Shown one piece after another: positions 1 to 7,703 of a stretch of 15,208 bases of DNA. The DNA is from Clostridia bacterium (GTDB lineage Bacteria > Bacillota > Clostridia > Oscillospirales > Acutalibacteraceae): assembly GCA_017424125.1 (NCBI GenBank), contig JAFPBM010000040.1, positions 1 through 15,208 of the forward strand. Direction: 5' to 3'. The translations under genes were made by a program, and so were the position numbers. Within the stretch, counting starts at the first letter, position 1. Each line of letters begins with the position of its first letter. The notes under the pieces were generated by a model. The model did no database searches. It saw nothing but the letters and a program-made list of their open reading frames with translations, and had not been told where the DNA came from.

Positions 1-212
1 AATTTTACGTCTTCGGGGTGCAGTTTGTAGTGCGAAATTCGTTTACCGTTTCTGTCTAGAATTCCGCGCTGTGACAAAAGGTCCGAATTTACGTTAAAGG
101 TTGCTAAAAGTCCGTATTTGTTCAGAAGTTCAACCATTCTGATATCCTGCGTAACGCCATCGTCAAAACTGAATGTAACGGCTTTTTTCTTTTGTTGTTC
201 TTTGAAAGTCAT
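1..212 (-). CDS. polysaccharide deacetylase (NodB-like), N-terminal part only
   Basis: Reading the minus strand from an ATG at 210-212 gives 70 codons that run off the left edge, so only the N-terminus is present. Residues 12-19 read VTFSFDDG, the first NodB-homology motif of carbohydrate esterase family 4; in that family the first Asp (D17) is the catalytic base and the second (D18) a metal ligand. The following residues (LLNKYGLLATFNVNS) match the usual next strand and helix. Family enzymes remove N- or O-acetyl groups from chitin-like glycans, peptidoglycan or xylan. No signal peptide is seen; the start is a basic stretch (KEQQKKKA). A GGGTGA-like ribosome binding site precedes the ATG. 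It lies 42 bases downstream of the YitT gene on the same strand and could be co-transcribed with it. The substrate cannot be told from this fragment. Confidence 0.85.
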   Translation of the reverse strand, partial: MTFKEQQKKKAVTFSFDDGVTQDIRMVELLNKYGLLATFNVNSDLLSQRGILDRNGKRISHYKLHPEDVK

Positions 213-254
213 AATATCACCCAAGAACTTTATATCACATAGCAAAATGTTTTG

Positions 255-1136
255 TCAATGCTTTACGTGCTTAAAATTGCCGTATGTTTCATTAACAAGT
301 TCATAAAACGAAAAGGTTTCATCATATTTATCCACAATTTTCTTAAAATCGGTGAGTTGGTGTTTGTTGACAACACAAATAAGCACGTTTTTTTCGGTGC
401 CCGTGTAGGCGCCCGTGGCGGAAATTTTTGTGGCGCCGTGGCGAAGTACGTGCATAATATCCTTAGAAATTTCGTCTGCGTGGGTGGTTATAATTGTAAA
501 TTTATATGCGGTTTTAGAGCCCTTTAATATGTAGTTGCCCACCGCGCTTGAAACAAAACAGTACGTAATGCAAAGTGCAACGGGCTTGTAGTCCAAAAAG
601 CCTTTATCCGAGTATACAAAAAGCGAAACGATTGCTACAATAGCGTTAAGCACAAAAGAAACAACAAAGAAATTTGTGTTGGGTTTTAGTTTGCTTATGT
701 ATTTGGAAACCATCTCCATTCCGCCCGAAGCCGAATGGTTTGCAAAACAAAGACCGCTTATAACACCCGCAAGAACGCCGCTTATAATAGCGGGAAAAAC
801 GGTGTCGTGACCGCCGGCATCATATTTGAAACTATCAAGTCCCAAATACTGTAAATATAGGTAAGAAAACGAGTTGACAAGAGTAAACACAGCCGAGCGC
901 ACCGCGTATTTGCGGCTTACAAAAAAGAAAAGCAAAACGCAAAGCGGCATACAAACAATAAGCGTTGTGTAACTTAAACTGATACCCGTTTTGTACTGCA
1001 GCATTGTAAGCACACCGTTAAGTCCCGCGGGGGCAAAATTGTTTTCTATAATAAAGAAGTGATAGTTGACCGATTGAAGAAGAGCCATTGCAATAATAAT
1101 GGCATATTCTACTAAAATTTTTACGCTTTTTCCCAT
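255..1136 (-). CDS. YitT family membrane protein (DUF2179 C-terminal domain)
   Basis: A 293-residue protein with the length and architecture of the YitT/YpjC/YvjA family: about five hydrophobic segments in residues 7-205, then a soluble C-terminal DUF2179 domain from about residue 215. Family marks are FAPAGLNGV near residue 35 (usually FAPGGVTG), a SGGMEMVSKYI stretch after the third or fourth membrane segment, and GATKISATGAYTGTEK followed by a hydrophobic strand in the C-terminal domain. The molecular function of the family is not established; it is a predicted inner-membrane protein with a cytosolic ligand-binding-like tail. The ATG is preceded by a GGAG site at suitable spacing. The gene ends with TGA, which shows that UGA is a true stop in this genome. 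It is divergent from the LysR regulator, which may control it. Confidence 0.9.
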   Translation of the reverse strand: MGKSVKILVEYAIIIAMALLQSVNYHFFIIENNFAPAGLNGVLTMLQYKTGISLSYTTLIVCMPLCVLLFFFVSRKYAVRSAVFTLVNSFSYLYLQYLGLDSFKYDAGGHDTVFPAIISGVLAGVISGLCFANHSASGGMEMVSKYISKLKPNTNFFVVSFVLNAIVAIVSLFVYSDKGFLDYKPVALCITYCFVSSAVGNYILKGSKTAYKFTIITTHADEISKDIMHVLRHGATKISATGAYTGTEKNVLICVVNKHQLTDFKKIVDKYDETFSFYELVNETYGNFKHVKH

Positions 1137-1248
1137 AATAAAAACTCCAAAATTTGTATTTACAACAAACAGTATAATGTGTTATCATAAATTTATAAAA
1201 CGAATGTTTTAAATATAAAGCATTAAAATTTTTAATGGGTTGGGGTTT
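1137..1248. promoter_or_regulatory. divergent YitT/LysR promoter region
   Basis: This AT-rich gap separates two divergent genes. On the minus strand a TATACT -10 box (plus-strand 1171-1176) lies 17 bases from a weak TTTATA -35 box (1194-1199), a plausible YitT promoter. On the plus strand TATAAT at 1173-1178 overlaps it and could serve the regulator, but I see no good -35 for it. The perfect 10-base palindrome ATAAATTTAT at 1187-1196 lies within the minus-strand spacer, where a LysR-type operator could be expected; it is pure A/T, so chance is a real alternative. Confidence 0.4.
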
Positions 1249-2136
1249 ATGGATATTAAAAACGTAAAAACCTTTATAAAGGTGGCGGAACTTGGAAGTT
1301 TCACAAAAGCGGCGGAAGAACTTTTATACGTTCAGTCCACCGTAACAATACAAATAAAACAACTTGAAAAAGAACTCGGCTTCCCGCTTTTTGACCGCGT
1401 CGGGCGCAAAATTTTTCTGACTGCCGCGGGGGAAGAATTTTTGTCACTCGCGTATGAACTTGTCAATATGCTGTCATCGGCAGAGAGAATCGGTGGCAAG
1501 AGCCAACAAACGTTACTTCGTATAGGTGTATCGGAATCACTTCTGTTTTCGGTGATAACCGATTTTTTGCCGAACTTCAAAAAGTCACACGAAAATGTAA
1601 CACTCAACATCAAAACAGGTCACAGAATAGACGATTTGTTTGAAGACCTAAAATACAACAGGCTTGATATGGTGTTTGTTTCGTCGGTGCTTAATACCGA
1701 ACCGCTTTTTGCCTGTCACTACGTCCGCAAAGAAAATCTGATTTTCGTATCGGGGGCGGAACACCCGTTGGCAAACAAAAAGAACGTTCCGTTTTCCGAA
1801 CTTGCAAAGTATGATTTTTTGGTAACCGAAAAAGAGGGCACCTGCCATAAACGTTTGCGTGCCATTGCGGCAGAACAAAACGAAAGCATAAACATAGCGG
1901 CAGAGATTGACAACGTTTTTGTCATAGCCGAACTTGCCAAAAAAGGCTTGGGACTTGCGTTTTTGCCCGAATATTGCGTAAGCGACGAACTTAAAAACAA
2001 AACCCTTAAAAAACTTTCGGTAAACGTTAAGGAAGAGCCGTATTACAGCCAACTTCTCTGCCATAAAAGCCGTTGGCTCTCGCCCGCGATGCGCGAATTT
2101 GTAGAGTCTGTTAAAACCTACCGCCCCGAAAGATAA
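1249..2136 (+). CDS. LysR family transcriptional regulator
   Basis: A 295-residue LysR-type regulator of normal length. The N-terminal winged helix-turn-helix spans about residues 1-60 (MDIKNVKTFIKVAELGSFT, then QSTVTIQIKQLEKELG and LFDRVGRKIFLT), the most conserved part of the family. From about residue 85 the periplasmic-binding-protein-like effector domain begins (LLRIGVSESLL), with LDMVFVSS and GLGLAFLPEYCV as typical strand-loop elements. I chose the ATG at 1249 over an in-frame TTG at 1240 because family members begin M-x-I-x-x-hydrophobic-x-x-F; the ribosome binding site is only a weak GGGG. The effector is unknown. It is divergent from YitT and is followed after about 100 bases by the beta-mannosidase gene on the same strand, so either neighbour could be a target. 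There is no recognisable effector signature. Confidence 0.93.
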   Translation: MDIKNVKTFIKVAELGSFTKAAEELLYVQSTVTIQIKQLEKELGFPLFDRVGRKIFLTAAGEEFLSLAYELVNMLSSAERIGGKSQQTLLRIGVSESLLFSVITDFLPNFKKSHENVTLNIKTGHRIDDLFEDLKYNRLDMVFVSSVLNTEPLFACHYVRKENLIFVSGAEHPLANKKNVPFSELAKYDFLVTEKEGTCHKRLRAIAAEQNESINIAAEIDNVFVIAELAKKGLGLAFLPEYCVSDELKNKTLKKLSVNVKEEPYYSQLLCHKSRWLSPAMREFVESVKTYRPER

Positions 2137-2141
2137 CTGTG

Positions 2142-2172
2142 TTTACAATAAACATTAAAAATTGCATATAAT
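2142..2172 (+). promoter_or_regulatory. possible promoter of the GH2-SGNH operon
   Basis: TTTACA (2142-2147) and TATAAT (2167-2172) lie just after the LysR stop codon and face the GH2 gene. The 19-base spacer is longer than the ideal 17. The leader down to the AAAGGA site (2226-2231) carries short repeats of TTTTAGG(G/T) at about 2180-2200, whose role is unknown. Read-through from the LysR gene is an alternative, because I see no terminator between them. Confidence 0.4.
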
Positions 2173-2239
2173 TGGTTAATTTTAGGGTAGATTTTAGGTT
2201 GGATATAAGTTAAAATAGAGATTGAAAGGATGTGTTACA

Positions 2240-4555
2240 ATGAAAACAATGCTTAACGGAAATTGGCGCCTTTACATAGAGGAAAACAAAAACTGCGCCG
2301 ATTACGCCGATAGTATTTTTTGTGAAAAGGATCTTCGCCGTAAAAAAACAAAGGTGATTGACGCTGTCGTTCCGGGAAATTTCGAACTTGATATGTATAG
2401 GGCGGGACTCATAGACGACCCGTTTTATTCGCAAAATCCGCACAAGTTATACGTGCTTGAAAACCGTCACCTTTGGTACGTGCGCGACTTTACGGTAGAA
2501 GACAAGAAAAATGTTAAACTAACGTTTTGCGGTATTGATACCGTTGCAGATGTATATGTAAATGGTGTGCTCATAGGCTCGCCCGAAAATATGTTTATTG
2601 AGCATAGATTCGCCGTAGCGGAAAGTCTTCTCAAAAACGGTAAAAACGAACTGCTCGTTCACATAAAACCCGCAGTAATTGAGGCGCGAAAACACAAGTT
2701 TGACGCTGACGTTATAACACATCTTCCGTATAATGCAGGGTCTTTAAATCTCCGCAAAGCGTCGCATATGTTCGGTTGGGATATTATGCCCCGTTTCGTG
2801 TCAGGCGGACTTTGGCGTGACGTATATATTGAAAACGAAAAGTGCGACCGTATAGATGATATATATATATACACCGCACAACTTGAGGACGGTAATGCAT
2901 ATATGCACGGTTTATATACCGTTACCGTTTCTGATGATTACAGCACCGATTATTCGCTCGAAATCTGCGGTAAATGCGGCGACAGCGAATTTTTATGGAA
3001 ACAAAAATCGCTGTGGCATACTCAGGGTAAAATTATATTCACGGTAGAAAATCCTGTCCTTTGGTGGCCGCGCGATATGGGCGAACAGTCTATGTACGAC
3101 GTTAAAGCCACGCTCAAAAAACGCGGTGAAACTGTCGATACAAAGGAACTTAAAGTCGGTATCCGCACTGTAAGACTTAACCGTACTGAAACTATTGACG
3201 AAAACGGCAACGGTGAGTTCTGCTTTATGGTCAACGGCGAAAAATTCTTCGCCCGCGGCACAAACTGGGTGCCTATGGACGCATTCCATTCGCGTGATAA
3301 AGAGCGTCTTCCAAACGCACTTGAGATGCTTTATGATATCAACTGCAATATGGTGCGCTGTTGGGGCGGAAACGTATATGAAGACCACGAGTTTTTCGAT
3401 TTCTGTGATACACACGGCATACTTGTATGGCAGGATTTTGCAATGGGCTGTGCCGCATATCCGCAAAACGACCGCGCTTGTGAGATGCTAAAAGCGGAGG
3501 CGGAGTCGGTTGTAAAGAAACTTCGTATGCATCCGTCTATTGCACTTTGGGCGGGCGATAATGAATGTGATGCTGCCGCAAGTCAGTGGACAAAATCAAA
3601 ACGCAACCCCGCACTTAACAAACTAACGCGTGAAGTGTTGCCGCGTGTGATTGCCGACTTCGACCCATCAAGAGATTTCCTCGCAAGTTCACCCTACGTT
3701 TCGTCAGAGGGGTATCTTGACAGTACCGAAAACAGTCTGCCCGAAGCACATCTTTGGGGACCGCGCGACTATTATAAGGGCGAATTTTATACAACTTCTC
3801 CCGCGTATTTTGCAAGTGAAACGGGTTATCACGGCTGTCCGTCACCCGAATCTATAAAGAAATTTATCCCCGAAGACAAACTCTGGCCCTGGCAGGATAA
3901 CGACGATTGGCAGGTACACGCAACCTGTATGGAACTCGGAAACGAGGCGGAATATTCTTTCCGCAATCCGCTTATGGCGTCGCAAATCGAGGTTCTTTTC
4001 GGTTTCAAACCCGAAACACTTGAAGATTTCGCACTTGCAAGTCAGATTTCTCAAAGCGAAGCGAAGAAATTCTTTATTGAGCGTTTCCGTACGGCAAAAT
4101 GGAGAAGAACGGGACTTATTTGGTGGAACCTTGTGGACGGTTGGCCGCAGTTTTCGGATGCGATTGTGGACTATTATTACTGCAAAAAGTTGGCATACAG
4201 CACCATAAAGCGCATACAAGAGCCCGTTTGTTTAATGGTGAGTGAAGAGAAAAAGGATGCGCTCACACTTGTAGCCGCAAACGAATATCTCGTACCCAAA
4301 ACCGTTAAATACAAGGTAACCGATTTTACGGATGATGCTTTTTCGCTTGAGGGAGAATTTACAATCGATGCAAATAGCGCAAAAGACCTTGATATTATTA
4401 AACCCGACGATAAAAACCATTTCTATTTTATAGAGTGGACGGTCGACGGAAAAATATGTAAAAACCATTACATAAGCGGTCCCGCGCCTTACAATTTTAC
4501 AGACGTTGTAAACTGGTTAAAACGTGGCGACCTTTTAGAAATACAAGGATTTTAA
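2240..4555 (+). CDS. glycoside hydrolase family 2, beta-mannosidase-like
   Basis: A 771-residue GH2 enzyme with the beta-mannosidase layout: N-terminal jelly-roll sugar-binding domain (about residues 1-170, with LWYVRDFTV and the VADVYVNG strand), an immunoglobulin-like domain (about 190-310), a TIM barrel (about 320-660) and a short C-terminal part. RCWGGNVYEDHEFFDFCD and LVWQDF are typical barrel segments. The predicted acid/base is E442 in LWAGDNE (usually GNNE) and the nucleophile E527 in SETGYHGCPS (usually SEFGFQ.xP). LIWWNLVDGWPQ matches the conserved barrel end. No signal peptide, so probably cytosolic, acting on imported mannosides. I chose the ATG at 2240 because AAAGGA lies 8 bases upstream; an in-frame TTG at 2222 overlaps that region. 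The SGNH gene starts one base after its stop. Mannose specificity is inferred from family resemblance only. Confidence 0.88.
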   Translation: MKTMLNGNWRLYIEENKNCADYADSIFCEKDLRRKKTKVIDAVVPGNFELDMYRAGLIDDPFYSQNPHKLYVLENRHLWYVRDFTVEDKKNVKLTFCGIDTVADVYVNGVLIGSPENMFIEHRFAVAESLLKNGKNELLVHIKPAVIEARKHKFDADVITHLPYNAGSLNLRKASHMFGWDIMPRFVSGGLWRDVYIENEKCDRIDDIYIYTAQLEDGNAYMHGLYTVTVSDDYSTDYSLEICGKCGDSEFLWKQKSLWHTQGKIIFTVENPVLWWPRDMGEQSMYDVKATLKKRGETVDTKELKVGIRTVRLNRTETIDENGNGEFCFMVNGEKFFARGTNWVPMDAFHSRDKERLPNALEMLYDINCNMVRCWGGNVYEDHEFFDFCDTHGILVWQDFAMGCAAYPQNDRACEMLKAEAESVVKKLRMHPSIALWAGDNECDAAASQWTKSKRNPALNKLTREVLPRVIADFDPSRDFLASSPYVSSEGYLDSTENSLPEAHLWGPRDYYKGEFYTTSPAYFASETGYHGCPSPESIKKFIPEDKLWPWQDNDDWQVHATCMELGNEAEYSFRNPLMASQIEVLFGFKPETLEDFALASQISQSEAKKFFIERFRTAKWRRTGLIWWNLVDGWPQFSDAIVDYYYCKKLAYSTIKRIQEPVCLMVSEEKKDALTLVAANEYLVPKTVKYKVTDFTDDAFSLEGEFTIDANSAKDLDIIKPDDKNHFYFIEWTVDGKICKNHYISGPAPYNFTDVVNWLKRGDLLEIQGF

Positions 4556-4556
4556 G

Positions 4557-5228
4557 GTGATTTTTGAAAAAGGCGACAGAATTTTATTCGCTGGCGACTC
4601 GGTTACCGATATGGGCAGTAATCAGCCGATAGGTGAACTTAACGGCCTTGGAAACACAACTTACGTTAATATGATGCATTGTTTTTCAACTTCAAGTTAT
4701 CCCGAACTTGAACTTCGACTTTCCAACGCAGGTCATTCGGGCGCAACAACACGTTCATATCTTGCACGTTTTGATGAAGACGTTTTGGACCCCGCGCCTA
4801 AGGGATATAAACCAAATTGGGTTTCAATCTGCCTTGGTATTAACGACGTTTGGAGTCAGTTTGCAAGTCCCATATTGCCCGACAGACACGTTTTACCCGA
4901 TGAATATGAGGCAAATCTTGAAGAAATGATAAGACGAATTCACGAAAACCTTGACGTAAAGTGAATCTTCATTGCAACTCCGTTTATGATTGAGTCTTGC
5001 AAGGAAGATGCTATGCGCAAACGTATGGACGAGTACGGCGCAATTTGTAAAAAGGTTGCCCAAAAACACGGTTGTATACTCGTTGATTTCCAAGCGGCGT
5101 TTGATGAATTCTTAAAGTATTATCATTCGGCAATTATAGCGCTTGACAGAATACATCCGAATTTCCTCGGCGCACATATTCTTGCCAAAGCATTCCTCAA
5201 AAAATGTGATTTTGATTTCACAAGATAA
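4557..5228 (+). pseudogene. SGNH/GDSL hydrolase interrupted by an in-frame TGA
   Basis: One continuous frame encodes an SGNH-fold esterase of 223 codons, except that codon 136 (4962-4964) is TGA. The first part carries block I (FAGDSVTD, nucleophile S15), block II Gly (NAGHSG) and block III (GINDVW). The part after TGA continues the same frame (IFIATPFMIE, then DEYGAICKKVAQKHG) and holds the catalytic block V pair, D197 and H200, in DRIHPN. Related enzymes usually have Gly here (K-G-I), so a single GGA to TGA change explains it. The truncated product lacks Asp and His and should be inactive. The GTG start lies one base after the GH2 stop, with AAGGA 7 bases upstream inside the GH2 gene, so translation is coupled. 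Intact, it would be a deacylase of acetylated sugars in the mannoside pathway. Sequencing error or stop read-through (UGA followed by A is leaky) are alternatives. Confidence 0.85.
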
Positions 5229-5261
5229 AATTAACCCCCGTCGTTGTCGGGGGTTAATTTT
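5227..5261. terminator. bidirectional terminator, SGNH / AIM24
   Basis: A perfect 14-base-pair stem, AAAATTAACCCCCG (5227-5240) with its complement (5248-5261) around a 7-base loop, separates two convergent genes. T-rich ends on both strands let it stop transcription both ways. The stem starts right at the SGNH stop codon and contains part of the TAA of the AIM24 gene. Confidence 0.9.
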
Positions 5262-5979
5262 AATCACCAAATTTAATATTTATGCCATCGCTGCTGTTAT
5301 TGTTAATATTAAGATAAGGAGTAAGCGCGTGGGCAGTGTTTACAAGCGGCATAGACTGTATGTAAACCTTTCCGGGTCCTGTGATGCGGGTGTGGAAAAT
5401 ACCTTCGCCGCCCAAGAACATATTTTTAGCGCCTTTTACCGTTTCAATCTCCATTGTGCAACTGTCACTCATTGCGGCAAGATAGCCCGTGTCTACTATA
5501 ATGCTCTCGTTTGTACTAAGTTCGTATTCTTTACAGTAACCGTCAATCTCCAAAAATACGGTGCCTTCACCGCTTATTTTCTGCATAATAAAACCTTCGC
5601 CGCCGAAAAATCCGCGACCGAGTTTTTTCTGCAGATAAATAGAAATGTCAAGCCCCTTTTCCATTGCAAGAAAAGCACGTTTTTGTACGATTATACCTTC
5701 GCCGTAGGTGAGGTTTATCGGAACAATAGAACCAGGGAAGGTGGATGCAAATGCAATCATGCCCGCACCGCCCAAAGCGGTATATTCGTTAATAAAAAGT
5801 GATTCTCCGGAAATCAAACGGCCCAAAACCTTCTTAAATCCGCCACCGGACGTTGTGTTCATACACATATTAGGACTCATCCAACTCATAGCGCCGCTTT
5901 GCGTACAAAGCGTTTCATTTGCTTCGGGATAACATATTACGACAGGTAAATTGCCGCCTTCAATCTCATATTTTATCAT
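5260..5979 (-). CDS. AIM24 family protein (TIGR00266-like)
   Basis: A 239-residue beta-rich protein of the AIM24/TIGR00266 family, full length for bacterial members. Visible family marks are the repeated glycine-rich hairpins LGRGFFGGEGF (middle) and MFLGGEGIFHTRITGPGK followed by VYIQSMPL near the C-terminus, and GGGFKKVLGRLISGESLF near residue 45. The fold is a double-stranded beta-prism; bacterial function is unknown, and the name comes from a yeast mitochondrial membrane-organisation protein. No signal peptide or membrane segment. I chose the ATG at 5977-5979: AAGGAG lies 8 bases upstream, whereas the in-frame GTG nine bases earlier touches that site. It has its own near-perfect promoter and terminator, so it is a single-gene unit probably unrelated to the glycan genes around it. 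Confidence 0.92.
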   Translation of the reverse strand: MIKYEIEGGNLPVVICYPEANETLCTQSGAMSWMSPNMCMNTTSGGGFKKVLGRLISGESLFINEYTALGGAGMIAFASTFPGSIVPINLTYGEGIIVQKRAFLAMEKGLDISIYLQKKLGRGFFGGEGFIMQKISGEGTVFLEIDGYCKEYELSTNESIIVDTGYLAAMSDSCTMEIETVKGAKNMFLGGEGIFHTRITGPGKVYIQSMPLVNTAHALTPYLNINNNSSDGINIKFGD

Positions 5980-6005
5980 AGCCGTCACTCCTTTTCGTTT
6001 GTTTA

Positions 6006-6034
6006 ATTATACCATAAATCTATAAAAACTGCAA
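6006..6034 (-). promoter_or_regulatory. sigma-A-type promoter of the AIM24 gene
   Basis: On the minus strand TTGCAG (-35, plus 6029-6034) and TATAAT (-10, plus 6006-6011) are 17 bases apart, followed about 25 bases later by AAAGGAG and the AIM24 ATG. It lies directly behind the terminator of the upstream hydrolase gene, which makes AIM24 a separate unit. Confidence 0.85.
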
Positions 6035-6036
6035 CA

Positions 6037-6059
6037 AAAAAGAGCCCGAAGGCTCTTTT
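6037..6059 (-). terminator. terminator of the six-hairpin hydrolase gene
   Basis: On the minus strand a 9-base-pair stem AAAAGAGCC / GGCTCTTTT closes over a UUCG tetraloop, an especially stable C(UUCG)G hairpin, and runs into a six-T tract. It begins inside the TGA stop codon of the hydrolase gene. Confidence 0.92.
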
Positions 6060-7690
6060 CAAAAAATTATTTCGAAACTTACATAACCGTCTGCCTTAAC
6101 ACAAACGTCAACGTAGTTGCTGTCTGCAACGCGGCAAGGGGTAAAAGCGGTTTGTTCACCATTTATATAAAGCGTTTTGGCCGTTTTGCCCTCGGGCAGC
6201 AGAATATGCGCGTGTACCGTCTTAGCGGGAGAGTATAGGTCGTAACGCATACCTTCTTTTTTGATAATAAAGCGTAAATCAACCAAAGTGTTTGAACACT
6301 CATAACCTGTAAGATAACGCAGTTCGTCATATTCTGTGACGGTAAAACGTGGAGAAAGGCGGATTTCGTCATAGTTTACGCCGATATCTTCAATACCTGC
6401 AAGACCTTCGTCAACCGCGCTTATCAGTGCGGCAGCGCCCCAAGCGCTCGGTCCTCTTTCAGCCTGCGGTGCAGAATCGGGGTAGTAAAGGAAATATGAC
6501 GTGCCGTCACGTTCTATAAGTTTCATAAAGCGTTTGATGATATCGTATCCGTAACTTTCATAACCGTTATTAAAGGCTGCTTTTGCAAGTTCGCCCGCTG
6601 TAAAGGGCGATACGGCGCCGTTTACGTATTCACCTGCGGTGTAGCCTATAAAGTTTTCATACGGTGGGTCAATCGTAAACCATTCGGCAAAAAGTTTGCT
6701 GTTTTTGCCGCGGTTTATGTATTCTTCAATAATACTGCGCGACTGCCAAAGGTCTGTGACACCGCGGTTCATATCGTATGTGTTGGAAAGGGAAAGACGC
6801 TCGTTTTCAAGGTTATCCGCGCCCTTGTGACCTAAATGAAGTTGGTGAATAAAAAATTTGCCGTTCCACAGGTGCTTGAATATGTTGTTCTTTAAAACGG
6901 TGGCGCGTTTTTCCCACTCTTTTGCTTTATCTTCATTGCCAAGTCTACGGTTAAACCATGCAAGTTGTATCATAGCCGCATATATGCCCGAGTTATCACC
7001 GTGCATAATCGACATAGGTGTATCGGGGTTTATACGGCGGTCTTCTGCGCTTTTTGTGTTATTGGTGGCGTCATAGGTGAAATCCCACGTATCAATAGTA
7101 AAGGGGCGCTTGACAAGGCCGTGTTCCTCGTCAAAACGCTTTTCATCGCCCATCATATAGTCAATACCTTTTTCAAGAGCGGGTAAAACATTTGAGAGCC
7201 ATTCGTCATCGCCTGTTGTGCGGTACAAATACATAGCACCCTCAACAACAAGATATTCAATATCTGCTTCAAGTTCAAGTCTGACAAGCGTAAGGTTATC
7301 GTCGGGATATAAAACGTAACAGTCTTCGTTCACCATCTTCCAATGTTCGTCGTCATACTGTTTTATCAGTTCATAAAACTGTCCGTCTTCGCGCTGTGTT
7401 GCAATAATAAAGTCCAAAAAGTCACCAAAGCGCTGTTCCCAGTGGCGCATAGCCTTTGTAATATGTACGTGGTCACGAATCCAGTTTTTTTCGCAAAGCA
7501 AAATTTTTCCGTCTATAAAAACAAGCGAACGTTCAGATAAAATGCTGTTTCTGAGTGCTTTTAGAAAAAGCCCCAATTTTGCATCGCGGGTTGTGAGGAT
7601 AGAGGGGAAACCAAGTTCGTGATTGTTATAAGTGCCGTTGTGTCTGCCCTCTATGTTCATAGAGGGTAATTTGTGCTCAAAGTTTATCAT
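6059..7690 (-). CDS. six-hairpin (alpha/alpha)6 glycoside hydrolase, family not assigned
   Basis: A 543-residue protein that reads as an (alpha/alpha)6-barrel glycosidase with a small beta-domain after about residue 430. Pieces typical of that superfamily are NWIRDHVHITKAMRHWE (about residue 68), IATQREDGQFYELIKQ, YLVVEGAMYLYRTTGD, DTWDFTYDATNN with PMSIMHGDNSGIYAAMIQLA (about 200-245), and GPSAWGAAALISAVDEGLAGI near residue 410. The acidic residues in the RDH, DTWD and HGDN motifs are candidate catalytic or sugar-binding positions, but I cannot name the proton donor. No signal peptide, so probably cytosolic. The family could be near GH63/MGH1-like, GH78 or another clan; I do not assign one. 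The ATG is preceded by AAAGGAG at 7 bases, and that site overlaps the stop codon of the transporter remnant upstream, so the two were one operon. It ends with TGA. Confidence 0.75.
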   Translation of the reverse strand: MINFEHKLPSMNIEGRHNGTYNNHELGFPSILTTRDAKLGLFLKALRNSILSERSLVFIDGKILLCEKNWIRDHVHITKAMRHWEQRFGDFLDFIIATQREDGQFYELIKQYDDEHWKMVNEDCYVLYPDDNLTLVRLELEADIEYLVVEGAMYLYRTTGDDEWLSNVLPALEKGIDYMMGDEKRFDEEHGLVKRPFTIDTWDFTYDATNNTKSAEDRRINPDTPMSIMHGDNSGIYAAMIQLAWFNRRLGNEDKAKEWEKRATVLKNNIFKHLWNGKFFIHQLHLGHKGADNLENERLSLSNTYDMNRGVTDLWQSRSIIEEYINRGKNSKLFAEWFTIDPPYENFIGYTAGEYVNGAVSPFTAGELAKAAFNNGYESYGYDIIKRFMKLIERDGTSYFLYYPDSAPQAERGPSAWGAAALISAVDEGLAGIEDIGVNYDEIRLSPRFTVTEYDELRYLTGYECSNTLVDLRFIIKKEGMRYDLYSPAKTVHAHILLPEGKTAKTLYINGEQTAFTPCRVADSNYVDVCVKADGYVSFEIIF

Positions 7691-7703
7691 AATAACACTC
7701 CTT

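Noticed and set aside
118-527. Plus-strand open frames over the deacetylase and YitT genes
   Set aside because: They lie opposite well-supported minus-strand genes, have no ribosome binding site and show no recognisable domain.
1187-1196. ATAAATTTAT palindrome as a definite LysR operator
   Set aside because: It is pure A/T in an A/T-rich gap and lacks the T-N11-A layout with matching arms; kept only as a possibility in the regulatory region.
2226-2239. Catabolite-repression (cre) site overlapping the GH2 ribosome binding site
   Set aside because: The stretch TGAAAGG...TTACA at 2223-2239 has the right ends but is three bases too long and lacks the central CG.
4962-4964. TGA read as glycine (Gracilibacteria-type code) or as selenocysteine
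   Set aside because: TGA is the natural stop of the YitT and six-hairpin hydrolase genes, no other gene has an internal TGA, and the expected residue is Gly rather than Cys or Sec in a redox site.
5143-5802. 219-codon plus-strand frame opposite AIM24
   Set aside because: It runs through a strong bidirectional terminator and antisense to a well-conserved family protein; Cys- and His-rich composition is typical of an antisense shadow.
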